NCBI GenBank assembly: GCA_946626595.1
Contig: CAMOUQ010000014.1
Coordinates: 1-34,113, forward strand
Reading direction: 5' to 3'
DNA from: an uncultured Prevotellaceae bacterium
GTDB taxonomy: Bacteria; Bacteroidota; Bacteroidia; Bacteroidales; Bacteroidaceae
Length of the DNA: 34,113 nucleotides
The translations under genes and the position numbers were made by a program. Below are positions 23,201-33,678 of the stretch, piece by piece (the first letter of the stretch is position 1; each line of letters opens with the position of its first letter). Below the pieces are notes generated by a model that was given only the letters and a program-made list of their open reading frames with translations, searched no databases and was not told where the DNA came from.

Positions 23201-24798
23201 CGCGCAATGCCATCCCGGGCATTTCGCTCATCTCTCCCCCTCCCCATCACGATATCTACAGCATCGAGGACCTGGCGCAACTCATCTTCGACCTAAAGAA
23301 CATCAACCCCGAGGCAGCCGTCAGCGTGAAACTGGTGGCCGAGACGGGCGTGGGCACCATAGCGGCCGGTGTGGCCAAGGCCAAGGCCGACCTCATCGTC
23401 ATCAGCGGTGCCGAGGGCGGAACGGGAGCCTCGCCTGCCAGCAGCATGCGCTTTGCGGGCATCTCGCCGGAGATAGGTCTGGCCGAGGCTCAGCAGACGC
23501 TGGTGATGAACGGTCTGCGCAATCAGGTCCGACTGCAAACGGACGGACAGCTGAAGACGGCCAAGGACGTCGTCGTCATGGCCATGCTGGGTGCCGACGA
23601 GTTCTCGTTCGGAACGTTGCCGCTCATCGTCCTGGGGTGCGTCATGATGCGCAAGTGCAACACGAACACTTGCCCCATGGGCGTGGCCACGCAGAATCCC
23701 GAACTGCGCAAGCATTTCGAGGGGCGTGCCGAGTATGTCGTGAACTTCTTCACCTTCCTGGCCAGGCAGGTGCGCGAATATCTGAGCGAAATGGGCGTGC
23801 GCAGTCTGAAGGACATCATCGGCCGCACGGACATGATAGAGACAAACACAAGGCATGCCACCGACAAGCAGAGAAGCATCGACCTGAGCCGTCTGCTCTT
23901 CCGCCCCGACACGGACAAACCCCTGTATTGGAACCGGGGTGCCTTCTCCAAGGTTGCGGGCGTGAAGGACGAGGACATCGTCGGTGCTGCCCGAAGGGCC
24001 ATCGACGACCTGGAAGAGGTGAATCTTGACTATGCCATCAAGAACACCGACCGCGCCACGACGACGATGCTCAGTGGCGTCATCGCCAGGAGATACGGCG
24101 AGGCAGGTCTGCCCGAGGGCACCATCAACATCAGGTTCAGGGGTTCGGCCGGTCAGTCGTTTGGTGCCTTTGCCGTGAAGGGTCTGAACATCAAGCTCGA
24201 GGGCGAATGCAACGACTACTTTGGCAAAGGTCTCTCGGGAGGGCGCATCTCCATCTTGCCTCCCAGTCGATGTGGCGACGACTTCCATGCGGAAGAGAAC
24301 GTCATCGCCGGCAATACGGGACTCTACGGGGCCACCTCGGGCGAGTTGTATGTCAACGGCAGGGTGGGCGAACGATTTGCCGTACGCAACTCCGGGGCCG
24401 TCGCTGTCATCGAAGGCGCCGGCGACCACTGCTGCGAATACATGACTGGCGGCCGCGTCGTGGTGCTGGGTGAGACGGGACGCAACTTTGCCGCAGGCAT
24501 GAGCGGCGGCGTGGCCTACGTCTACGACCCACGCCACACATTCGACTACTTCTGCAACATGGACATGGTGGAAATAAACCTCGTAGAGGACAGCGTCTCG
24601 CGCAAGGAACTGCTCGAGCTCGTCCGCCAGCACTATCTGCACACGGGCAGCGCCCTGGCCGGCCGGATGCTCGACGACTGGAACCGCGTGGCCGGGGACT
24701 TCGTGCAGGTCATCCCCATCGAGTACAAGCGCGTGCTAGAAGAAGAGAAAATGGCACGCCTGCACGAGAAGATTGCCGACATACAGCGCGACTATTAA
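20299..24798 (+). CDS. gltB: Glutamate synthase, large subunit
   Basis: A 1499-residue enzyme that converts glutamine and 2-oxoglutarate to two glutamates. The order is class II amidotransferase domain, central linker, FMN-binding synthase barrel, and the C-terminal glycine-rich beta-helix (GSAGQSFGAFAVKGLNIKLEGECNDYFGKGLSGG). The nucleophile is Cys20 in YEHDACGVGMV, so an N-terminal propeptide must be removed. A second possible start at 20314 (M6) changes only the propeptide. The 3Fe-4S cluster ligands are Cys1114, Cys1120 and Cys1125. It is the first gene of the gltB-gltD-dapF-dapL-glnN group, divergent from glnK. No anomaly is seen. Confidence 0.98.
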   Translation: MTHTDMTKGLYQEAYEHDACGVGMVVNIHGGKSHELVDNALRVLENMEHRGAETRDGTGDGAGIMLQIPHEFILLQGIPVPEKGKYGTGLVFLPKEEEEQQKILSVMIEEIEREGLQLMHLRTVPTRPEVLGEAARSAEPAIKQLFVTGVSEEKAPVLARTLYIIRKKIERRIQHPDFYICSLSNQNIIYKGMLTSGQLRRYFPDLSNPYFTSGLALVHSRFSTNTLPKWKLAQPFRLLAHNGEINTIRGNRGWMKARESVLDSEVLGSVREISPIVEEGMSDSASLDNVFEFLTMSGLSLPQAMAILVPESFNDKNPISEDLKAFYEYHSILMEPWDGPAALLFADGRYAGGMLDRNGLRPSRYTITKQGMMVVASEVGVMDFEPSDVVSKGRLQPGKILLIDTQEGRIYYDAEIKEQLAKAHPYREWLRENRVQLENLRSGRKVANSVTDLEQRLIAFGYGQEDIDRTIIPMATNGQEPVAAMGNDTPLAVLSDRRQVLFDYFRQQFAQVTNPAIDPIREELVMSLTEYIGAVGTNILTPDASNCKMVRLPQPVLTNTQLDILCNIRYKGFKTQKLPILFNIDEGAEGLHRALDGLCQEAERSVDDGVNYIILSDRDIDAKHAAIPSLLAVSAVHHYLTGVGKRVQTALIVESGEIRETMHAALLLGYGASALCPYMTFAVLDDLVLRGKIQEDYATAERHYIEAVDKGLKKIMSKMGISTIRSYRGAKIFESIGLSEDLLRRYFGTEVSSIGGIGLQEIAREAACLPGEEPQHRADDGPLLRTNGLFSWRKDGIPHAWNPETIYRLQIATRTGSYEKFKEWATLVDKKESPIFIRDFFGWKKAAQPTPIDEVEPVESIVRHFVTGAMSFGALSIEAHEALALAMNRLGTRSNTGEGGEDNARYHSEVDGVSLSSKTKQIASGRFGVTAEYLVNAEEIQIKVAQGAKPGEGGQLPGFKVNDIIAKTRNAIPGISLISPPPHHDIYSIEDLAQLIFDLKNINPEAAVSVKLVAETGVGTIAAGVAKAKADLIVISGAEGGTGASPASSMRFAGISPEIGLAEAQQTLVMNGLRNQVRLQTDGQLKTAKDVVVMAMLGADEFSFGTLPLIVLGCVMMRKCNTNTCPMGVATQNPELRKHFEGRAEYVVNFFTFLARQVREYLSEMGVRSLKDIIGRTDMIETNTRHATDKQRSIDLSRLLFRPDTDKPLYWNRGAFSKVAGVKDEDIVGAARRAIDDLEEVNLDYAIKNTDRATTTMLSGVIARRYGEAGLPEGTINIRFRGSAGQSFGAFAVKGLNIKLEGECNDYFGKGLSGGRISILPPSRCGDDFHAEENVIAGNTGLYGATSGELYVNGRVGERFAVRNSGAVAVIEGAGDHCCEYMTGGRVVVLGETGRNFAAGMSGGVAYVYDPRHTFDYFCNMDMVEINLVEDSVSRKELLELVRQHYLHTGSALAGRMLDDWNRVAGDFVQVIPIEYKRVLEEEKMARLHEKIADIQRDY

Positions 24799-24821
24799 TC
24801 ATCCTTTATCAAATTGTCACT

Positions 24822-26168
24822 ATGGGAAATCCGAAAGCATTTTTAGAGATACACCGCCAGGAGGCTGGTTACCGACCCATCCACGACCGCATCCACGACT
24901 TTGGCGAGGTGGAACAGACGCTCAATACGCGCGAACGCAGGCTGCAGGCAAGTCGGTGCATGGACTGCGGAGTGCCCTTCTGCCATTGGGCATGTCCGCT
25001 GGGCAACAAGGCTCCCGAATGGAACGACGCCCTCTACAAAGGCGACTGGGAACGAGCCTACCGGCTGCTGTCGGCCACCAATCCCTTCCCCGAGTTCACT
25101 GGGCGCATCTGCCCAGCTCTATGCGAGAAGGCTTGCGTGCTGAACCGCTTCAACCACGAACCCACCACCAACCGCGAGAACGAGGCTGCCATCACGGAGG
25201 TTGCATTCCGCGAGGGCTACATTGCTGCGCACACTGCCACGCTGCGCAACGGCAAGCGGGTGGCCGTGGTCGGGGCCGGACCTGCCGGACTGGCTGCAGC
25301 CAATGCCCTCAACCGCATGGGGTACGAGGTCGTCGTGTTTGAAAAGAATGAGGCTGCAGGCGGACTGCTTCGCTATGGCATCCCCAACTTCAAGCTCAAC
25401 AAAGCCATCATCGACCGCCGCATCCAGCTGATGGAGCAGGAGGGAATCGTGTTTAAGTATAATTCCGAATGTTCGGACTGTTCCGCATTCTCCGCTTTCG
25501 ACGCCATCGTCATGGCCACAGGCACCCCCACGGCTCGCGACCTGAACATCCCGGGACGGGAACTGAAGGGCGTACACTTTGCCCTGGAACTGCTCTCGCA
25601 GCAGAACCGCGTGCTGGCTGGCATGGAATTCAGCCGGGAGGAGCGCATCACGGCCAAGGGCAAGGACGTACTGGTCATCGGCGGAGGCGACACGGGCTCC
25701 GACTGCATCGGGACGGCGCATCGCCAGGGTTGCAAGAGTGTGACCCAAATAGAGATTATGCCCAGACCCGTCGAGGGCCCGGAAGACCCCCGGAACCCAT
25801 GGCCGAACTATCCGCGGACGCTGAAGACCACCTCGAGCCACGAGGAGGGATGCACGCGCCGGTGGAACGTCAATACGCTGGAATTCCTCGGCGAGAACGG
25901 AAGGTTGACGGGAGTCAGGGTGCAGGAGATTGACTGGGAGGCGAAGGCCGATGGTGGGCGTCCCGTCATGGTGGAGAAGGGGAAGCCGGAAATCATCAAG
26001 GCCGAACTCTGTCTGCTGGCCATGGGTTTCCTGAAGCCCGAACTCCCGGAATTTCCCGACAATGTGTTCGTCTGTGGCGATGCTAAGAACGGGGCCTCGC
26101 TGGTTGTCCGGGCCATGGCCAGCGGCATGGAGACGGCCCGACGTGTCCACGACTATCTGTCCAGATAA
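24822..26168 (+). CDS. gltD: Glutamate synthase, small (NADPH) subunit
   Basis: A 448-residue flavoprotein that passes electrons from NADPH to GltB. The N-terminal region has the cysteines for [4Fe-4S] clusters: Cys46, Cys49, Cys54 and Cys58 ([14 protein letters not shown]), and Cys97, Cys101 and Cys105. The FAD-binding GAGPAG is at residues 151-156 and the NADPH-binding GGGDTG at 287-292. The C-terminus [25 protein letters not shown] is typical. It follows gltB with a 23-base gap. Length is slightly below the usual 470-490. Confidence 0.97.
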   Translation: MGNPKAFLEIHRQEAGYRPIHDRIHDFGEVEQTLNTRERRLQASRCMDCGVPFCHWACPLGNKAPEWNDALYKGDWERAYRLLSATNPFPEFTGRICPALCEKACVLNRFNHEPTTNRENEAAITEVAFREGYIAAHTATLRNGKRVAVVGAGPAGLAAANALNRMGYEVVVFEKNEAAGGLLRYGIPNFKLNKAIIDRRIQLMEQEGIVFKYNSECSDCSAFSAFDAIVMATGTPTARDLNIPGRELKGVHFALELLSQQNRVLAGMEFSREERITAKGKDVLVIGGGDTGSDCIGTAHRQGCKSVTQIEIMPRPVEGPEDPRNPWPNYPRTLKTTSSHEEGCTRRWNVNTLEFLGENGRLTGVRVQEIDWEAKADGGRPVMVEKGKPEIIKAELCLLAMGFLKPELPEFPDNVFVCGDAKNGASLVVRAMASGMETARRVHDYLSR

Positions 26169-26190
26169 CCAACAACAGAAACAACGAAGA

Positions 26191-27012
26191 ATGGCAAAAA
26201 CAACATTCACCAAGATGCAGGGCTGCGGCAACGACTACATCTACGTCGACAGCATGCGCTTCCCCATAGCCGACCCGCAGGCTTGTGCCATAGCCTGGAG
26301 CGACCGCCACAAGGGCATCGGCTCGGACGGTCTGGTGCTCATCGGCCGAAGTCCTGTCCCCGAGGCCGACTTCTCCATGCGCATCTTCAATGCCGACGGC
26401 AGCGAGGCCATGATGTGTGGCAATGCTGCCAGGTGCATCGGCAAATATGTGTTTGAAAGGGGACTCACCGGCCAGAGGTACATCCGTCTGCACACGCTTT
26501 CGGGCATCAGGCAACTGCAATTGGAGATATCCCCGGAAAACCACGAAGTGGTGTCCGTCACCGTGGACATGGGCACTCCGTTGCATGAGAACGCTCAACA
26601 ATTCGTACCGGGCAAGGCCCCCCTGCCCGAGGGAACCTTCGTGAGCATGGGCAACCCACACTATGTCATCTTTGTGGAGGACATCAGCGCCATCGACATG
26701 GCCATAGAAGGTGCACGGCTCGAGAGCCACCCGTGTTTCCCAGAACGCTGCAACATCGAGTTTGCCGAAATGCGTCCTGACGGCATCCGAATGCGCGTCT
26801 GGGAACGCGGCAGTGGCATCACCATGGCCTGTGGCACCGGAGCCTGTGCAACAGCCTTTGCCGCACTGGCCACCGGGCGCTGCGGAAACCGCTCACACAT
26901 CATCATGGACGGCGGCGAACTCGACATCGAATGGAAGCAGTGTGAGGAGACCCTCTACATGACCGGACCTGCCGAGTTCGTTTTCGATGGAGAAGTAGAA
27001 ATGCCGATATAG
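26191..27012 (+). CDS. dapF: Diaminopimelate epimerase
   Basis: A 273-residue enzyme that converts LL- to meso-diaminopimelate for peptidoglycan and lysine. I place the start at 26191 ([20 protein letters not shown]). The frame is open further upstream into gltD, but conserved sequence begins here and the gap to gltD becomes a normal 22 bases. The two catalytic cysteines are Cys76 in [11 protein letters not shown] and Cys214 in [20 protein letters not shown] is also typical. It precedes dapL by 33 bases. Both enzymes belong to the aminotransferase route to diaminopimelate. Confidence 0.97.
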   Translation: MAKTTFTKMQGCGNDYIYVDSMRFPIADPQACAIAWSDRHKGIGSDGLVLIGRSPVPEADFSMRIFNADGSEAMMCGNAARCIGKYVFERGLTGQRYIRLHTLSGIRQLQLEISPENHEVVSVTVDMGTPLHENAQQFVPGKAPLPEGTFVSMGNPHYVIFVEDISAIDMAIEGARLESHPCFPERCNIEFAEMRPDGIRMRVWERGSGITMACGTGACATAFAALATGRCGNRSHIIMDGGELDIEWKQCEETLYMTGPAEFVFDGEVEMPI

Positions 27013-27045
27013 TCGGCAAAACTGAATAATAAAAGGAAAAGGAAC

Positions 27046-28242
27046 ATGGCATCAGTAAACGAGAATTTACTCAGCCTCAGCAGCAACTATCTGTTTGCAG
27101 GCATTGCGAAGGAGGTGCAGGCCTACAGGGTCACTCACCCCGAGGCCGACATCATATCGCTGGGCATTGGCGATGTCACGCAGCCCCTCTGTCCGGCAGT
27201 GGTCGAGGCACTGCACCGCGCCACCGACGAGATGGCCCGCGGCGACAGTTTTCGCGGCTATGGGCCGGAGCAGGGCTACGAGTTTCTGCGCGAGGCCATC
27301 CGGCAGAACGCGTTACTCAACCGGGGCATCCACATCGGAGCGGACGAGATATTCGTGAACGACGGTGCCAAGAGCGACACAGGCAATTTCCAGGAGTTGC
27401 TCGGTACGGACAATGTGGTGGCCGTCACCGACCCCGTCTATCCCGTATACACCGACGCCAACGCCATGACCGGGAGGCAGATTGTCACCCTGCCCTGCAC
27501 CCCAGAGAACGCATTCGTCCCGGCATTTCCACAGCAGCACATCGATGTCGTCTACCTCTGCTATCCCAACAACCCTACAGGGACGACACTCTCTCGCGCA
27601 AGGCTGAGCCAATGGGTGGACTATGCGCTCAAGAACGATGTCCTCATCCTCTACGATGCCGCCTATGAGGCATACATCCAGGACGACGACATACCGCGCA
27701 GCATCTACGAAATAGAAGGAGCCAGAGCATGCGCCGTGGAGTTCCACAGCTACTCGAAGACGGCTGGTTTCACGGGTATCCGCTGCGGATTCACCATCAT
27801 ACCCCGAGACGTCAAGGTCAAGACCTCCGATGGCAGGCGCATGGCACTGAATCCCCTGTGGAACCGCCGTCAGTGCACCAAGTTCAATGGTGCCAGCTAC
27901 CTCAGCCAACGGGCTGCCGAGGCCATCTACACGACCGTCGGAAAGGAGCAAGTCGGCGCAACCATCCGATACTACATGGAGAATGCCCGCAGAATGAAAC
28001 AGGCACTGCAGAGCATCGGCCTCCAGGTCTATGGAGGCGACAACGCTCCCTATCTGTGGGTGGGCACGCCGGAGGAAGAACCGTCGTGGGACTTCTTCAG
28101 ACGCCTGCTCTCTGAGGCCCATGTCGTCTGCACGCCCGGCGTAGGTTTCGGTCCCTCTGGAGAAGGCTTTGTCCGCCTTACAGCCTTCGGGCAGCGCGAA
28201 AGGACTGAAGAAGCATTACAGCGAATCAAACACATATATTAA
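27046..28242 (+). CDS. dapL: LL-diaminopimelate aminotransferase
   Basis: A 398-residue PLP enzyme that makes LL-diaminopimelate directly from tetrahydrodipicolinate using glutamate as amino donor. The N-terminus NENLLSLSSNYLFAGIAKEVQAYRVTHPEADIISLGIGDVTQPL and FRGYGPEQGYEFLREAI are specific to DapL among class I aminotransferases. The PLP lysine is Lys238 in HSYSKTAGFTGIRCGF, and CYPNNPTGT precedes it. It lies between dapF and glnN in the nitrogen operon. The route avoids the succinylase and acetylase steps and ties diaminopimelate supply to glutamate made by the adjacent GltBD. Confidence 0.96.
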   Translation: MASVNENLLSLSSNYLFAGIAKEVQAYRVTHPEADIISLGIGDVTQPLCPAVVEALHRATDEMARGDSFRGYGPEQGYEFLREAIRQNALLNRGIHIGADEIFVNDGAKSDTGNFQELLGTDNVVAVTDPVYPVYTDANAMTGRQIVTLPCTPENAFVPAFPQQHIDVVYLCYPNNPTGTTLSRARLSQWVDYALKNDVLILYDAAYEAYIQDDDIPRSIYEIEGARACAVEFHSYSKTAGFTGIRCGFTIIPRDVKVKTSDGRRMALNPLWNRRQCTKFNGASYLSQRAAEAIYTTVGKEQVGATIRYYMENARRMKQALQSIGLQVYGGDNAPYLWVGTPEEEPSWDFFRRLLSEAHVVCTPGVGFGPSGEGFVRLTAFGQRERTEEALQRIKHIY

Positions 28243-28261
28243 CCCCATAAAAGATAGTATT

Positions 28262-30481
<2,220 letters not shown>

Positions 30482-30486
30482 TAAAC

Positions 30487-30527
30487 AAAAAAAGCCCCTG
30501 CCGAAATCCTCGACAGGGGCTTTTTTT
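30487..30527. terminator. Bidirectional terminator between glnN and the metallophosphatase gene
   Basis: GCCCCTG (30494-30500) pairs with CAGGGGC (30514-30520), and CGA (30502-30504) with TCG (30510-30512), around one mismatch and a 5-base loop. Seven As precede and seven Ts follow, so it ends glnN on the plus strand and the converging gene on the minus strand, only 3 bases from its stop. Confidence 0.95.
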
Positions 30528-30530
30528 AAA

Positions 30531-31373
30531 TCAATTCTCGGAAAAGTCGAACTCCAGGACGCCCACGAACTGGGCGTTCTTGCCCTGATGGTCGAGCGGA
30601 ATCTCGCGACCGTCGGCATTGGGCAGATACTTGGTGTAGTCGAAGTAGCTGTGGGAGTGGCCGCCCAGGACGACGTCGATGCCACGCGTCTGACGGATGA
30701 CGGCAGGGTCCTGGTCGTCGCGGTCGCCATAGCCCAGATGGGAGAGGCAGATGACGAACTGGCAACCCTTCTCGTTGCGGAGCAGGTCGGCCATCTGCTG
30801 AGCCACGGCCACGGGGTGGGTGTAGCGGACACCCTGGCAGTTGGCCGCAGAGACCAGGCCCTCCAACTGCGGCGCCAGACCGAAGATGCCAATGCGCATG
30901 CCCGCGCGTTCCTTTATAATATAAAGTTTCACAAGGCCTTCGCACACGGTGCCCGTGAAGTCGTAGTTGGAGCAGACAATGGGGAACTGGGCCATGCGGA
31001 AGATGCGGGCCATGTTGTCGAGGCCGCAGTCGAACTCGTGGTTGCCGATGGTGGCGGCGTCGTAGTGCATGAGGTTCATGAGCTGCACCTCCACTTCGCC
31101 CTTGAACAGGCTGTAGTAGACAGAGCCCTGCGAGAAGTCGCCACAGTCCAGGAGCAACATGTCGGGATGCTCCTGCCGCAGTTCCTTCAGGAGGCTGACG
31201 CGGCGAATGTATCCCCCCTTGTCGGCCTGCTCGGCCTTGATGTCGTTTTTAGAAATGGGCTCGATGCACGAATGTGTGTCACTGGTATGTACGAGGGTCA
31301 GACACTGGGCAGACGCTGAGAAGATGAGAAAATGGGAGAATGAGAAAATGAGGGATATGATGGTGCGCTTCAT
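30531..31373 (-). CDS. Secreted metallophosphatase, 5'-nucleotidase N-terminal domain type
   Basis: A 280-residue exported protein. The signal peptide MKRTIISLIFSFSHFLIFSASA is followed by the calcineurin-like phosphoesterase domain of the UshA family: Asp32 and His34 in HTSDTHS, GDF at 78-80, GNHEFD at 110-115, LSHLGYGD and GGHSHSYFD, all ligands of the two-metal site. It likely removes phosphate from nucleotides or related sugar nucleotides in the periplasm. The substrate-binding C-terminal domain of UshA is missing, and the upstream gene (31438-32178) supplies it as a separate protein. The hydrophobic core of the signal peptide is encoded by an octamer repeat shared with porT. Confidence 0.92.
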   Translation of the reverse strand: MKRTIISLIFSFSHFLIFSASAQCLTLVHTSDTHSCIEPISKNDIKAEQADKGGYIRRVSLLKELRQEHPDMLLLDCGDFSQGSVYYSLFKGEVEVQLMNLMHYDAATIGNHEFDCGLDNMARIFRMAQFPIVCSNYDFTGTVCEGLVKLYIIKERAGMRIGIFGLAPQLEGLVSAANCQGVRYTHPVAVAQQMADLLRNEKGCQFVICLSHLGYGDRDDQDPAVIRQTRGIDVVLGGHSHSYFDYTKYLPNADGREIPLDHQGKNAQFVGVLEFDFSEN

Positions 31374-31387
31374 AGGACGTTCAATTC

Positions 31388-31429
31388 AATTCTTAATTCT
31401 TAATTCTTATCTCTTAATTCTTAATTAAT
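31388..31429. repeat. Six tandem heptamers (AATTCTT) upstream of the metallophosphatase gene
   Basis: Six 7-base units run from 31388 to 31429, four of them exactly AATTCTT, one ATCTCTT and one AATTAAT. They fill most of the gap to the upstream gene and begin 15 bases before the start at 31373. Confidence 0.9.
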
Positions 31430-31437
31430 AGCTTTTC

Positions 31438-32178
31438 CTATTTCACGACAATGCGACCTTCGAGCTTCGAAGTAATCCGGCCAGCCCGCTGGATGCTCTG
31501 CATCATGCAGTCGCGGGTGTAGAGATCGCTCAGGTCCAGCTTTTGGGCCGACTTCAGGGCAAACATGCGGTCGTTGCCCTCGGCCAGATAGTCGAGTGTG
31601 GCTATGCGATAGATGCGTTCGGGGTCGATGGCCTTTCCGCTGACCTTGGCGTCCAGCAGACGGCCGTCGCCGGTAATCTCCAGTCGCACCTCGCGGCTCA
31701 CCCCTTCGCCATGCACGGCGGCAATGTTGCGGAAGAGTTCCATGAGGTCGCTCCCCTTGAGGTAGGCCACTGCCAGGCGGTTGTCGAAGGGAGAGATGAG
31801 CAGAATGTCGCCCCGGCGCACGACGCCCTTAGGCATATTGTTGCGGAGTCCGCCTATATTCACCAACCCCAGGTCGGCCCGTCCGTTGCCTCGGAAATCG
31901 GAAAACTCCACCAGAACGTCGGCCGCCCAATTGCTGAGCAGACTCTCGGGCCGACTGGGAGACATGCCCACCAGGCTCTCGCCCAGAATGGGAGCCATGA
32001 CGCTGTCCACCGACGCCTTGTAGCGCTTCATGATGGCCATCGCCTCAGGGTCAGGCTGTTCGTCCAACCGGTTTGTCACCTCAATGCGCTCGGTGGTGAT
32101 GGTGCGTTGGGCACAGAGCGGAGCGAACGTTGAAAAGTGAAAACTGAAAATAAAAAGCAGGAAACAGGCTCTTTTCAT
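31438..32178 (-). CDS. Secreted 5'-nucleotidase C-terminal domain protein
   Basis: A 246-residue exported protein with signal peptide MKRACFLLFIFSFHFSTFAPLCAQ. I place the start at 32178, because the frame's first ATG (32241) lies upstream of the predicted promoter and outside the signal peptide. The mature part corresponds to the 5_nucleotid_C domain: ESLLSNWAADVLVEF, ADLGLVNIGGLRNNMPKG, GDILLISPFDNRLAVAYLKGSDLMELF and YRIATLDYLAEGNDRMF. In UshA this domain binds the nucleoside moiety. The catalytic partner is the next gene, 64 bases downstream on the same strand. The two are probably made as separate chains that may associate; association is inference. Confidence 0.9.
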   Translation of the reverse strand: MKRACFLLFIFSFHFSTFAPLCAQRTITTERIEVTNRLDEQPDPEAMAIMKRYKASVDSVMAPILGESLVGMSPSRPESLLSNWAADVLVEFSDFRGNGRADLGLVNIGGLRNNMPKGVVRRGDILLISPFDNRLAVAYLKGSDLMELFRNIAAVHGEGVSREVRLEITGDGRLLDAKVSGKAIDPERIYRIATLDYLAEGNDRMFALKSAQKLDLSDLYTRDCMMQSIQRAGRITSKLEGRIVVK

Positions 32179-32201
32179 AGGATTATAGCGTTTTTTCAGC
32201 G

Positions 32202-32209
32202 CAAAGATA
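32202..32209 (-). promoter_or_regulatory. Promoter of the split 5'-nucleotidase genes (-7 box)
   Basis: The minus strand reads TATCTTTG, a perfect TAnnTTTG match, placing the transcript start near 32197, about 20 bases before the ATG at 32178. No clear -33 TTTG is visible. Confidence 0.65.
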
Positions 32210-32248
32210 CAAAAAAAAGAGTATAAAGGAATAATTTTCACTTTTTAA

Positions 32249-32280
32249 TTTTCAGTTTCTAATTTAATTTCGTACCTTTG
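32249..32280 (+). promoter_or_regulatory. rplS promoter
   Basis: TACCTTTG at 32273-32280 is a perfect -7 box. A TTTT tract 20 bases upstream (32249-32252) is one base from TTTG. The leader to the rplS start is about 85 bases. Confidence 0.72.
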
Positions 32281-32284
32281 CATC

Positions 32285-32371
32285 CGCTTTCCGCCCCAGG
32301 TCGCTGGCAGGATGAAGAGTACCCTGTTATGCCTCGGGTTGAGATGTACAACAATTTAAAAACCAAACAAA
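32285..32371 (+). promoter_or_regulatory. Possible structured leader of rplS
   Basis: The leader contains GGCAGG (32306-32311), able to pair with CCTG (32323-32326) or with TGCC (32330-32333), and CCCAGG (32295-32300), able to pair with CCT-CGGG (32332-32338). Some pairings share bases and would exclude each other, as in ribosomal-protein autoregulatory leaders. Ribosomal protein leaders are known for L19 in Firmicutes; a Bacteroidetes equivalent is inference. Confidence 0.3.
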
Positions 32372-32740
32372 ATGGCAGATTTAATCAAAATTGCTGAGGA
32401 AGCATTTGCTACTGGCAAGCAGCACCCCACATTCAAGGCTGGTGACACTGTGACCGTAGCTTACAAAATCATCGAGGGCAACAAGGAGCGTATCCAGCTC
32501 TATCGTGGCGTATGCATCAAGATCAGCGGCCACGGCGAGAAAAAGCGCTTCACCGTCCGCAAGATGTCGGGTACCGTAGGTGTAGAGCGTATCTTCCCCA
32601 TCGAGAGCCCCAACATCGAAAGCATTACCGTAAACAAGGTTGGTAAGGTGCGCCGCGCTAAGCTGTACTACCTGCGCAACCTGACCGGTAAGAAGGCTCG
32701 CATTGCCGAGAAGCGTGCTAACGTCGCCGCTGAGGACTAA
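32372..32740 (+). CDS. rplS: Large ribosomal subunit protein L19
   Basis: A 122-residue basic protein. [56 protein letters not shown] and [22 protein letters not shown] are the L19 family sequence throughout. It sits at the 30S-50S interface. It is transcribed alone here, between its own promoter and terminator, rather than with trmD and rimM as in many bacteria. The codon choice is more biased (GGT, CGT, GCT) than in its neighbours, as expected for a highly expressed gene. Confidence 0.98.
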   Translation: MADLIKIAEEAFATGKQHPTFKAGDTVTVAYKIIEGNKERIQLYRGVCIKISGHGEKKRFTVRKMSGTVGVERIFPIESPNIESITVNKVGKVRRAKLYYLRNLTGKKARIAEKRANVAAED

Positions 32741-32765
32741 TCGGGCAACTCAAGAATGTAAGAAG

Positions 32766-32802
32766 AAAGGCATCAAGAGCAACTGCTCAAGATGCCTTTT
32801 TT
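32766..32802 (+). terminator. rplS terminator
   Basis: AAAGGCATC (32766-32774) pairs with GATGCCTTT (32791-32799), with an inner GAGC/GCTC stem and loop AACT, followed by Ts. It starts 26 bases after the rplS stop. Confidence 0.92.
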
Positions 32803-32824
32803 GGTTTGAAACAGACAAAAAAAA

Positions 32825-33673
32825 ATGGGAAACAACAACATGCTGGAACTGGGAAGGATGAACCGCCTCACGGTGGTCAAACGCGTGGACTTCGGTCTGT
32901 ATCTCGACGGAGGCGAAGTGCACGGAGAGATTCTCTTGCCCTCGCGCTACGTGCCCGAAGGAACTGAGATTGGCGACGTGCTGGAGGTGTTTGTCTACCT
33001 CGACCAAGACGAGCGCCTCATTGCCACCACCGAGCGCCCGTTGGCCCAGGTGGGCGACTTTGCCTTCCTGGAGGTGGCATGGGTCAACAACTTCGGCGCC
33101 TTCCTGGCATGGGGCCCCATGAAGGACCTGTTCGTGCCCTTCCGCGAACAGAAGATGAAGATGCAGAAGGGCGGCAGCTACATCGTGCATGTCCACCTCG
33201 ACGAGACGAGTCATCGCATCATGGCATCAGCCAAGGTGGAGAAGTTCCTGCGCACCGACTTTCCGCCCTACCAGACCGGCGATGCCGTGGAGGTGCTCAT
33301 CTGGCAAAAGACCGACCTGGGATTCAAAGCCATCGTGGACAACCAGTACGGAGGCATGATCTACGACCAACAGGTGTTCCGAAGCCTGCGCACCGGCGAC
33401 CGGCTGACCGCATACATCCAACAGGTGCGCGAGGATGGGAAGATTGACCTCATCCTGCAACCCATGGGCCAGCAGGCAGCCCACGAGTTCAGCGACGTGC
33501 TGCTCGAATACCTGCAACACAACGGAGGACATACGGTGCTGGGCGACAAGAGTCCGGCCGAGGACATTTACAGCACCTTCGGGGTCAGCAAGAAGGTGTT
33601 CAAGAAGGCTGTCGGCGACCTGTACAAGCGCCGGCTGATTGTGATAAAAGAAGATGGAATCTCGCTAATTTGA
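32825..33673 (+). CDS. cvfB: CvfB-like S1 RNA-binding protein
   Basis: A 282-residue cytoplasmic protein with successive S1-type OB folds. The first ([52 protein letters not shown]) and second ([31 protein letters not shown]) are clear, a third follows ([29 protein letters not shown]), and the C-terminal 70 residues form a winged helix ([30 protein letters not shown]). This is the YitL/CvfB architecture. CvfB affects virulence gene expression in Staphylococcus aureus; the function here is unknown beyond probable RNA binding. It is followed 5 bases later by the lolD-like gene. Confidence 0.9.
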   Translation: MGNNNMLELGRMNRLTVVKRVDFGLYLDGGEVHGEILLPSRYVPEGTEIGDVLEVFVYLDQDERLIATTERPLAQVGDFAFLEVAWVNNFGAFLAWGPMKDLFVPFREQKMKMQKGGSYIVHVHLDETSHRIMASAKVEKFLRTDFPPYQTGDAVEVLIWQKTDLGFKAIVDNQYGGMIYDQQVFRSLRTGDRLTAYIQQVREDGKIDLILQPMGQQAAHEFSDVLLEYLQHNGGHTVLGDKSPAEDIYSTFGVSKKVFKKAVGDLYKRRLIVIKEDGISLI

Positions 33674-33678
33674 CCATT

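Noticed and set aside
26062..26190. N-terminal extension of dapF into gltD
   Set aside because: The extension has no family similarity and overlaps gltD coding sequence. [18 protein letters not shown] is the normal DapF start.
28169..28261. N-terminal extension of glnN into dapL
   Set aside because: The extra 31 residues lie mostly in dapL coding DNA. The GSIII family begins near MANDLRSQ, and the length then fits.
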